Shown piece after piece: positions 1-6,384 of a stretch of DNA of 17,967 nucleotides; positions within the stretch are counted from its first letter, which is position 1, and each line of letters starts with the position of its first letter. Source of the stretch: Fibrobacter sp. GTDB lineage: Bacteria; Fibrobacterota; Fibrobacteria; Fibrobacterales; Fibrobacteraceae. The stretch lies in the NCBI GenBank assembly GCA_017520105.1, contig JAFWRL010000274.1, positions 1 through 17,967 on the forward strand, written 5' to 3'. A model generated the notes under the pieces. That model did not search any database. It was not told where the DNA came from and was given only the letters and a program-made list of their open reading frames with translations. The position numbers were made by a program, and so were the translations under genes.

Positions 1-31
1 CCAACTTAGCGTAAAATCAGAGGGATTAGAG

Positions 32-56
32 ATTTGACAATCAGTGATTATCAAAT
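32..56. repeat. 25-bp near-perfect palindrome
   Basis: Arms of 12 bp (32-43 and 45-56) around a central G match at 11 of 12 positions when one is reverse-complemented. A second inverted repeat, AAATTGC (53-59) with GCAATTT (75-81), follows and runs into a T-run. It could be an operator, a recombination site or the end of an older mobile element just outside the window. I do not recognise it. Confidence 0.5.
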
Positions 57-115
57 TGCTACGTATTTTCCCTTGCAATTTTTTCTTGGGACGAAGGTAA
101 AGCCTTTTTAAAATT

Positions 116-141
116 GGCCAACGGCCCGTTGGCCTTTTTTT
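116..141 (+). terminator. Intrinsic terminator
   Basis: A perfect 9-bp GC-rich stem (GGCCAACGG at 116-124, CCGTTGGCC at 126-134) with a one-base centre is followed by seven T residues (135-141). The pairing is direct and strong. It probably ends a plus-strand gene lying left of the window. The IS remnant begins immediately after it, a common safe insertion point. Confidence 0.8.
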
Positions 142-152
142 GTATAAAAGAA

Positions 153-175
153 AACCACCAGCTAGGCTGGTGGTT
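153..175 (+). repeat. Left-end subterminal hairpin of the IS200-like element
   Basis: AACCACCAGC, loop TAG, GCTGGTGGTT form a perfect 10-bp stem. Its sequence closely resembles the right-end hairpin at 822-847, as expected for the paired palindromes recognised by TnpA. Confidence 0.75.
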
Positions 176-213
176 CAAAAGAGCCTTCTGGCGTTGCGTC
201 CTCGGATAAAAAG

Positions 214-276
214 AAATCCCTTGATTACTGTTGATATGCGGTCTGCCAACTGCATAACAATAAAATCAAAGGATTT
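214..276 (+). promoter_or_regulatory. RBS-sequestering leader stem of IS200 tnpA
   Basis: Bases 214-226 pair with 264-276 at 12 of 13 positions. The right arm contains the AAAGG ribosome binding site (268-272) just before the tnpA ATG at 280. A second inner stem pairs about 231-239 with 252-260. A leader stem hiding the ribosome binding site is established for IS200, where it keeps transposase translation very low. The structure here is read by eye from complementarity. Confidence 0.6.
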
Positions 277-279
277 CAA

Positions 280-722
280 ATGAATTATAGAAATAATAAC
301 ACATTGGCTCATACATCGTGGAACTGCAAATATCATATTGTGTTTGCTCCTAAATTTAGAAGGAAAGTTTTTTACGGGGAGAAAAAGGTTGAAATCGGGG
401 CAATCCTGAGAAAGCTTTGCGAATGGAAACAGGTCAATATTTTGGAGGCTGAGGTATGCCCGGATCACGTTCACATGTTGGTCGAGATACTGCCCAAAGT
501 GAGCGTTTCGGGTTTTGTCGGGTACTTGAAAGGGAAAGTAGCCTGATGATCTACGAAAAGTACAAATCACTCCAGTTCAAATACCGTAACAGGGAATTTT
601 GGTACCGCGGCTACTATGTTGACACGACCGGTAAAAATACGGCAAGGATTGCAGCGTATATTTAAAATCAGCTGAAGGAAGACCAGTACGGAGAACAGTT
701 GACAATGCTGGGAAAACTATAG
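280..722 (+). pseudogene. tnpA: IS200-type TnpA transposase, frameshifted
   Basis: The first frame (280-546) gives 88 residues with the conserved start CKYHIVFAPKFRRKV and the metal-binding HUH motif His63-Val-His65 (PDHVHML). After the conserved GYLKGK the match continues only in the -1 frame with SSLMIYEKY and then WYRGYYVDT, which carries the catalytic tyrosine (about 612-617). So one base is missing near 535-540. A TAA at 663-665 interrupts the next stretch (NQLKEDQ), and a TAG lies at 720-722. HUH and Tyr are therefore on separate reading frames and the product should be inactive. The slip site is not a canonical heptamer, so programmed frameshifting is unlikely. AAAGGA (268-273) is the ribosome site for the first frame. 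Confidence 0.85.
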
Positions 723-821
723 CCCGTTTACGGGCCGCCGGTAAGGAAAACTCGCAAGTGGCAGATTGTGTTACGCGACGTGACGCGTGGCTAGTATCCT
801 AGGGCAGGGCCCGCATATGAA

Positions 822-847
822 GAACCACCGGCTACGCCGGTGGGTTC
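822..847 (+). repeat. Right-end subterminal hairpin of the IS200-like element
   Basis: GAACCACCGGC and GCCGGTGGGTTC pair around a TAC loop with one bulged G. The stem mirrors the left-end hairpin at 153-175. The CCTTTT that follows could give weak termination on the plus strand. On the minus strand, downstream of the CE12 gene, no T-run follows, so I do not call it that gene's terminator. Confidence 0.65.
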
Positions 848-875
848 CTTTTGGAGGTGTGTTGTTGCGAGAGAG

Positions 876-2528
876 CTAGCGCCTTGTGGCCTTGAAAATC
901 CCGAGGGTCCTGTTGCCTTGCGCGACCTTGACGAGATAGGCGCCTTGCCGTAGGGTTACGTGGAGTTCGCTCCCCTGCACTGAGCGGAATTCCGCGATGC
1001 GGTGGCCTTGCATATCGAAGATGCTGATGTCGTGCGCGCCTCCATCGATGCCTTCGAGACGGAGCGTGCTACCGTCGATTCGCCCGCTGAGTGCATTGCG
1101 CGGTGTCAAGAATTCGACGGAGGTGATGCCCTCAGTACCGTCTTCGCCGGAAGAGGTGCCTTCTGCTGCGCTGGAAGACTGTGGCCCGGCGATTTCTGCG
1201 CTTGAAGAAGAATCCGTTTCTTCGGAACTGCTGGACTTCGGTTCCACCTGAATCAGGCCACCATCGGTGATGGGCGTCTTTGCCTGTGTGAGGATGTCAA
1301 GAGGGTCGGGCTTGCTGGAATCGAATGCCTCGTGGTCGTCGCGCAGGTGCTTGGCGAGTTCGGGTACCTTCGCCTTGATTTCTTCGATGTTCGCGCGGGC
1401 AAGTTCGTAGGCGCCGTATTCGCAGAAGTGCGTCTTGTCGCTTGCGGTGTACATGTACATCTTTTCCTTGTTGCCTCCGAGCGCCTTGCCGAGTGTGATG
1501 CTATGCTGGTTCAGGTCGAGCACGGTGACTCCGAGTTTTTTCCCGAGGGCGCGCATGCGTTCGGGAAGCCCGCCCACGGCTGTTTTCGGGTCGGTCTCGT
1601 TCTGCCGCGCGGTGGATGTCACGAACAGCGGGGTAGCGCCCTTCGCCTTGATTTCGTTTGCGTACTTGGTGAGGGTCGTTTCGTAGTTGTTCACATCGTT
1701 TTGATTCTTCTGGTCGTTATGCGCGAACTGCACGGTCACGAAGTCGCCCTTCTTGACTTCGGAGAGAATCTTGGCGAGGCGCTTCATGCTGTAGAACCCG
1801 CTTGCGGTAAGGCCCGATTCGGCGTAGTTTGCAATGGCAAGGCTGGATTTGAAAAATCCCGGGGCCATCTGGCCCCAGCCCGCCCAAGGAGCCGTTATCT
1901 GGTCAACCACAGTGGAATTCCCGCAGAGCCAGAGTGTGGTCACGTTGTCGTTACGCTTGATTTCGATTCCTGCGACGGCGGGCGCCTTGCCGCTGATGAC
2001 GAAGGTGAGTTTTTTGTCCCAGGTGCGGTAATCCTTTTCGCGGTCCTTGATGCTCATGGTCACCGAGCCGTCCATGCTTCTTGTTTCCATGCGCCTGAGC
2101 GAAACGGTCTGCCTGCTGAATACGCCGCCGGCGAGAGTGACGCGGTCGAGCATGAGCTTGCGGTTTTCGGCCCAAACGGTGGTTTCACTTTCGTTTTCGC
2201 CGTCACCGAGAATGAATGTCACCTCGTAATTGCCTTGCGGGAGCGCCACCGAGAAAACCATGTCGCCCTTCGCCGTCAAGAAATCCGTGGTGAGGTCGTC
2301 GTCCCACAGGCGGTCTACCGAAGAAACCGTCCCACTTTCGAAGCCGTAGCCCTGCGAGTCGCTGTACTTGGTGCTTGCCTTGACTTGCGTGTAGCCCGCG
2401 GCAACCGGGCCCTCGCCAAAGTCGAACTTGTAGTTTTCGGCGGCGTCAACTAATGTGAATGCCCCGAGAAGTGCAACCGCCGAGAGAATCGTTGCGGCAG
2501 TTACCATCGTGGTAGTTTTGTAATCCAT
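876..2528 (-). CDS. Secreted rhamnogalacturonan acetylesterase (SGNH, CE12-type)
   Basis: The 550-residue product should remove acetyl groups from the galacturonic acids of rhamnogalacturonan I outside the cell. A signal peptide (about 1-30, ending VDAA) precedes a galactose-binding-like N-terminal domain (about 32-190, starting YKFDFGEGPVAAGYT), an arrangement typical of CE12 esterases. The SGNH domain (about 195-395) has Ser205 in GNST, the NYAESG block, Asn271 in AHND, and Asp364/His367 in DKTHF. Both GNST and AHND depart from the usual GDST and GHND. A serine-rich linker (about 432-460) leads to a C-terminal sorting-like domain (about 480-550). The ATG at 2528 follows AAAGGGA with 7-nt spacing. 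Its own upstream region carries the tandem TRTAGTACA element, so it is likely transcribed apart from the esterase pair upstream. The fold is certain; exact substrate is inferred from family and context. Confidence 0.9.
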   Translation of the reverse strand: MDYKTTTMVTAATILSAVALLGAFTLVDAAENYKFDFGEGPVAAGYTQVKASTKYSDSQGYGFESGTVSSVDRLWDDDLTTDFLTAKGDMVFSVALPQGNYEVTFILGDGENESETTVWAENRKLMLDRVTLAGGVFSRQTVSLRRMETRSMDGSVTMSIKDREKDYRTWDKKLTFVISGKAPAVAGIEIKRNDNVTTLWLCGNSTVVDQITAPWAGWGQMAPGFFKSSLAIANYAESGLTASGFYSMKRLAKILSEVKKGDFVTVQFAHNDQKNQNDVNNYETTLTKYANEIKAKGATPLFVTSTARQNETDPKTAVGGLPERMRALGKKLGVTVLDLNQHSITLGKALGGNKEKMYMYTASDKTHFCEYGAYELARANIEEIKAKVPELAKHLRDDHEAFDSSKPDPLDILTQAKTPITDGGLIQVEPKSSSSEETDSSSSAEIAGPQSSSAAEGTSSGEDGTEGITSVEFLTPRNALSGRIDGSTLRLEGIDGGAHDISIFDMQGHRIAEFRSVQGSELHVTLRQGAYLVKVAQGNRTLGIFKATRR

Positions 2529-2559
2529 AATTCCATCCCTTTGAACACTCGTTTCTGTT

Positions 2560-2580
2560 TGTACTACAAAATGTACTATA
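2560..2580 (-). promoter_or_regulatory. Tandem TRTAGTACA element upstream of the CE12 gene
   Basis: Read on the minus strand, TATAGTACA (2580-2572) and TGTAGTACA (2568-2560) are direct repeats with starts 12 bp apart, ending 31 nt before the ATG. The 9-mer TGTAGTACA is itself a palindrome around its central G. The same paired arrangement recurs at 9242-9262, 12406-12426, 16421-16441 and 16464-16484, all non-coding. The likely role is a regulator operator. The binding protein is unknown. Confidence 0.6.
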
Positions 2581-2621
2581 AAATTTTTAGAAAAGCAAGA
2601 AAAAATTTGATTTTTTTTAAT

Positions 2622-4508
2622 TCATTCCCCCGATACCGCAAAATGCGCCAAAATGGCGATTTTCCCGTCAAGTTCTATGCGCAAGTAGTAGCGACCGGCT
2701 GAAAGTCGTGCGCCTCCTTGTAGGAGCGTTACGTTGCCGGCCGAAACCATGCGGGTCTCGTCAAGAACCGTCTTGCCGAGTGCATTCATGATTTGTATGC
2801 GTGCCAAACCGCCTGCGGAACGGAAAGTGAGATCTCGGGGGTTGAAAACCATTTGGTTCTTTTGCATGGAGGCGGCGATGGCGGTGCCCTTTTCGGGGTC
2901 CTGCGTGCCGCTAGAGTCCTTGAGTACTTCGGCGACGGGGCATCCGACCCGGTGTACGGCCTCGTTGGTAAAGGACACCATGTCAACGTTGGGGCCTCCG
3001 TTATTTGTTGTGGAATAGAGGACCATGTCAAAATCTACGGCGTCGAGCCAAACGTCGTCCACGTAGGCGGTGTCCCAGATATCCCAGCCACCGGTAGGGG
3101 GCAGCTTTATATTGTAGGTGACGGCGTCGATCTTGATTTTCATGTCGCGGTTTTCGGTTCCGTCAAAAGCGTAGCGCACCATAAGCCGTGCGTTGGTGGC
3201 TGACCTATCGGAAGTGAGCTTGTACGTAGCTGTGCTGGAAATGTCGTTGGTAAGGTTGAAGAATCCCTTGCCCACGTAGCCTTCGTGGTTCGTGTCGGTG
3301 GTGCCGTCTCCCTTGTCCGGGTTTGCCATGTCGATGGGTGAAGGCCAAGCCTTGATTCCCTTGAGGTTGGAACATTCTACGACGGCAGAACTGGATTGCG
3401 GAATTTCGGAACTGGAAGATTCGGGCGCTACAGAACTGGAACTTTCGTTTTCTGTGGCTGAATTGGCGACACAGGCGGAGCCGCCCTTGAACATGGCGGT
3501 GTAGGTCGTGTTGTGGTTAGGCGTCTTGAAACCGTAGTAGAGCTTGTTGGACGAAATCTTCTTGCAGTTTTCGTCTACCCAGTATTCGAAAGTCTCGCCA
3601 CTTGCGGGGGCCACCCGAAGGGTCATGGGGGAACTTCCCGGGAAACTCTGGTTCTGCGTGATAGCGCCCTTTGTCGCGATGTTCGCCTTTACGGTCACCT
3701 TGTAGCGGGGGCGTAACGCCGAAACGAGTTTTGTGAGTTCTGCCTTCGATTCGGGCGAAAGGAAGGTGTCGCTTACGCCCCTTTCCAGTTCTTCTGCAAT
3801 CATGGTGCCGTGGCCCATGGAACCCATTTCCTGAAAGTGCGTATTCCCATCATTACTGCCGTTGGGGTAGTTGGGGTAAAGTCCTGCGTCCAGTTGCATA
3901 TAAAGGAATTTCTTGACATACGAATCCATCATTCCTTTGTATGTATTGTTATAGGTGTTGTAGGATTTCATGTTCAGGTCTACGAAGGGAATCTTGTAAT
4001 CCTTCGCAAGTTTTAGCATCATGCCGCGGGAATCGTAGTTGTTGCTTCCGGTAGAAAATACGTTGCGCGAACCGCTCATGGTGACGGTTGAAACCAGCAC
4101 CGGGGTTGCCCCGCGCTTTTGCGCCGTCGTGATGTACTGCTTCATGTAATACGGGAAGGAATCCTGGGGAACGTAGCGTTCCGGCTTGTTTGCGGTGCGG
4201 TCGTTGTGCCCGAACTGCACGAATACGAAATCCCCTTTCTGGATGTTTGGCTCGAGGCTTTTTAGACGCCCGTCAACGATGAAACTCTTGGAACTGCGCC
4301 CGCCAATAGCCACGTTGTTTACCTTCACGCGGGAAGCGTCAAAGAAGTTGTTCAGCACCTGGCCCCAACCTTTTTGCGGGTATGCGGAATCCTTGTAGTT
4401 GCAGACCGTAGAATCGCCGATGACATGGATGGTGAAGGATGTGGTGTCGCTCACGGCAAGGCTTGTAAACAGGCCGGCCACGATGGCGTATTTGAAAAGA
4501 CTCTTCAT
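2622..4508 (-). CDS. Secreted SGNH/CE12-type acetylesterase with InlB-like and CBM35-like modules
   Basis: The 628-residue product is a probable extracellular rhamnogalacturonan acetylesterase. Order of parts: signal peptide (about 1-20); SGNH domain (about 25-265) with GDST at 31-34 (Ser33), IGGRSS near 68-73, and FGHND with Asn102; an InlB-like beta-grasp repeat (about 268-342); serine-rich linker (355-375); CBM35-like module (about 385-520) with NHEGYVGKGFFN and NNGGPNVD; and a C-terminal sorting-like domain (about 555-628). The last catalytic block reads D220-GNT-H224, one residue longer than the usual DxxH. The ATG at 4508 lies 9 nt after the upstream esterase's stop, and its AAGGAG ribosome site overlaps that stop, so the two genes are co-transcribed and probably translationally coupled. 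No strong GC-rich terminator follows, only an A/T-rich inverted run around 2600-2620. Confidence 0.9.
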   Translation of the reverse strand: MKSLFKYAIVAGLFTSLAVSDTTSFTIHVIGDSTVCNYKDSAYPQKGWGQVLNNFFDASRVKVNNVAIGGRSSKSFIVDGRLKSLEPNIQKGDFVFVQFGHNDRTANKPERYVPQDSFPYYMKQYITTAQKRGATPVLVSTVTMSGSRNVFSTGSNNYDSRGMMLKLAKDYKIPFVDLNMKSYNTYNNTYKGMMDSYVKKFLYMQLDAGLYPNYPNGSNDGNTHFQEMGSMGHGTMIAEELERGVSDTFLSPESKAELTKLVSALRPRYKVTVKANIATKGAITQNQSFPGSSPMTLRVAPASGETFEYWVDENCKKISSNKLYYGFKTPNHNTTYTAMFKGGSACVANSATENESSSSVAPESSSSEIPQSSSAVVECSNLKGIKAWPSPIDMANPDKGDGTTDTNHEGYVGKGFFNLTNDISSTATYKLTSDRSATNARLMVRYAFDGTENRDMKIKIDAVTYNIKLPPTGGWDIWDTAYVDDVWLDAVDFDMVLYSTTNNGGPNVDMVSFTNEAVHRVGCPVAEVLKDSSGTQDPEKGTAIAASMQKNQMVFNPRDLTFRSAGGLARIQIMNALGKTVLDETRMVSAGNVTLLQGGARLSAGRYYLRIELDGKIAILAHFAVSGE

Positions 4509-4517
4509 GCTGGCTCC

Positions 4518-6287
4518 TTATTTTACGTTGGCCCAGGTGGCGCTAAATTTGTGTTTCCCGTTGCGGACGATGATGCGGTAGATGCCGCTTGCCTGGACGA
4601 TGTCGGACAGGTCTATGTTGTCGCTGCCGGAGAGCTTGCGGGCGACCAGACGGCCCGACATGTCGAAAACATCTATCCTCGTGTTTTCGTTTTTCGCGAC
4701 AGAAAGAATGTTGCCTTTCAGGGACGTTGTTTCGACTTCGGGAACGATTCGTTCCACACCGTCAACGCTGAACCCGAATGCGTCTATGTTCGGCCCTCCG
4801 TTTTCGGTCATGGAAATGAGCTTGAGGATTCCTTCGCCGTTGATGAGATCCAGATCCACGTAGGCGGTGTCCCAGGTGTCCCAATCTGCCGTGGGCTTGA
4901 ACTTCACGATATAATCGTGGTCGAGGTACACGTTCAGCGAACGTTCCTCGGTGCCGGCAAAGGAATAGCGGATTCCCATGGTCACGTAGCCCGCGGACGG
5001 AAACTTCATCTTGTATTCGGCGGAAGAATTCAGCGCGTTTTCAAAATTGAAGAAACCGTTGCCTGTATAGCCTTCGTGGTTTGCCTCGGTGGCGCCGCTT
5101 CCTGTGTCGGGATTAGCGGCATCGATAAAGTTCTTGATGTCCAGGCTTATATGCTTTTCTTCTTGGACGGTGTCTTTCGCGGTAGTGTCTATGGAGTATG
5201 CTACGTCGGAAAGCTTTTTCGGCGTCCCTGTCGGGAAACTTGTCAAAGCCTTGCCGTCGCCGGTATATTTTTCTGCGGTGCCGCCTTCATAAACTGCGGT
5301 GTATTGCGTGCTGGCAGAACCCATGACGAAGGTGTATATCTTGTCTGATTTTACCGTGGTATTCGCGTTCCCGCTTACCTTTTTGCCGTTGCCGTCATAC
5401 CAACCGAGAAATTTCTTGCCGGATTTCGGGGTGGTCTTGAGCGTTACCGTCATGCCCTTGGGGTAATAGGAGCTGATTGTCGTCGCCTGGTCGGAACCTG
5501 CGGGGCTGACTTTCACGTCTACCTTGTACATGGGCGCCAAGTAGTCGGCGAGTTTTTTCACCTGATCGTCCGGGTGTACGCGCAACTGTTCGGTAATGAT
5601 GCGCCCGAAAGCGATGGCTCCATTCTGCTGGAAATGAAGGTTGTCGTTGTTCCCGTTCGCGTAGTTGCTGTATTCGCCCTTGTCGAGCACCACGTTCAGG
5701 TAATGGTGAGCGTAGAACTGGCCTACGGAAAGCAGGTAGTTGCGGCTCAGGGTATCCATGTCAATGATGGGCGTGTTGAGCGTTTTCGAAAGTTCGCGTG
5801 CGATAATCGGGTAGTTGTGGTAGGATTCGTAAATGGAATCCTGCTTTGTTCCGCGGAAATCGCTGCGGCGTACCGGATTCACGATGATGGGGTAGGCTCC
5901 CTTGGCCTTCGCCTCGTTGATCATCTTGGTCATGTAGGTGCGGTAACCGGCTTCGGAGCTGTAGTTGCGGTCGTTGATTCCGAACTTGATGAATACGTAG
6001 TCGCCCTTCTGGAGGGCGTTCTTGACCGGGGTCCATTTCCCGCCGTTGTAATAAGTTTCCGCGGCGGTACCGCCCGCACCGTAGTTCTTGACGGTCGCGA
6101 GCCCGGAATCGAAAAAGTATCCGAAATTCTGGCCGATGCCCTGTTTGGGGTAATAGCCTGCGTTCCAGTCCTGCATGGTGGAATCGCCACACATGTAGAT
6201 GGTTACTTTCGCCCATACGGCTGCCGGGGCAATGACCATGGAAATTGCCACTAGGCCTTGCCAAATCTTTGAATAAAATCCGTTCAT
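4518..6287 (-). CDS. Secreted SGNH/CE12-type acetylesterase, first gene of esterase pair
   Basis: The 589-residue product resembles its downstream neighbour in architecture and is likely its paralogue. A signal peptide (about 1-26, ending VWA) precedes the SGNH domain (about 27-250). Motifs are GDST at 34-37 (Ser36), NYGAGG at 68-73, FGIND with Asn105, and D215-NL-H218. The usual GHND histidine is replaced by isoleucine. An InlB-like repeat follows (about 254-336), then a CBM35-like module (about 380-510) with NHEGYTGNGFFNF and TENGGPNID, and a C-terminal domain (about 525-589) with VFDMSGRLV. There is no serine-rich linker; a Thr/Asp/Lys-rich stretch (about 350-380) takes its place. The ATG at 6287 has only a loosely spaced AAAGGGA. 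A strong terminator separates it from the PL11 gene upstream, so it needs read-through or its own promoter within about 40 bp. Confidence 0.9.
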   Translation of the reverse strand: MNGFYSKIWQGLVAISMVIAPAAVWAKVTIYMCGDSTMQDWNAGYYPKQGIGQNFGYFFDSGLATVKNYGAGGTAAETYYNGGKWTPVKNALQKGDYVFIKFGINDRNYSSEAGYRTYMTKMINEAKAKGAYPIIVNPVRRSDFRGTKQDSIYESYHNYPIIARELSKTLNTPIIDMDTLSRNYLLSVGQFYAHHYLNVVLDKGEYSNYANGNNDNLHFQQNGAIAFGRIITEQLRVHPDDQVKKLADYLAPMYKVDVKVSPAGSDQATTISSYYPKGMTVTLKTTPKSGKKFLGWYDGNGKKVSGNANTTVKSDKIYTFVMGSASTQYTAVYEGGTAEKYTGDGKALTSFPTGTPKKLSDVAYSIDTTAKDTVQEEKHISLDIKNFIDAANPDTGSGATEANHEGYTGNGFFNFENALNSSAEYKMKFPSAGYVTMGIRYSFAGTEERSLNVYLDHDYIVKFKPTADWDTWDTAYVDLDLINGEGILKLISMTENGGPNIDAFGFSVDGVERIVPEVETTSLKGNILSVAKNENTRIDVFDMSGRLVARKLSGSDNIDLSDIVQASGIYRIIVRNGKHKFSATWANVK

Positions 6288-6326
6288 TTTAAACCAATCC
6301 CTTTTTTGTGAAATCCGATAATGGTC

Positions 6327-6367
6327 AAAAAGTCGCCTAACGCCCTTCCGAGAAAGGGCGTTAGGCG
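6327..6367 (-). terminator. Intrinsic terminator after the PL11 gene
   Basis: A 14-bp perfect stem (6334-6347 with 6354-6367, CGCCTAACGCCCTT) with a six-base loop is followed on the minus strand by AC and five T (6331-6327). It sits 18 bases past the lyase stop codon and only about 40 bp before the next minus-strand gene, so it should set the lyase-to-esterase transcript ratio. Confidence 0.85.
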
Positions 6368-6384
6368 TGGAGTTTATGGGGGAT

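Larger units (their letters stand above)
145..850 (+). mobile_element. Decayed IS200/IS605-family element
   Basis: The element is bounded by two related subterminal hairpins (153-175 and about 822-847) and encodes a broken Y1 (HUH) transposase. Subterminal palindromes at both ends without terminal inverted repeats are the hallmark of IS200/IS605 elements, which transpose as single strands. Exact ends cannot be fixed by eye, so 145 and 850 are approximate. No TnpB gene is present, so it is of the IS200 (tnpA-only) type. The transposase is disrupted, so the copy can move only if served in trans. Confidence 0.7.

Noticed and set aside
2..37. Possible C-terminal end of an upstream gene (stop TGA at 35-37)
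   Set aside because: Only 11 codons are visible, with no recognisable motif and overlap with the palindrome; too little to call.
530..545. Programmed -1 frameshift in tnpA
   Set aside because: The slip region AGGGAAAG does not allow good re-pairing in the -1 frame, and further stop codons follow, so simple decay is more likely.
175..570. Minus-strand ORF across the IS200 transposase
   Set aside because: It covers the tnpA leader and HUH region in antisense and has no homologous motif.
1332..5348. Plus-strand ORFs at 1332-2453 and 4374-5348
   Set aside because: Both lie opposite esterase genes with full catalytic motifs and show antisense-type composition.
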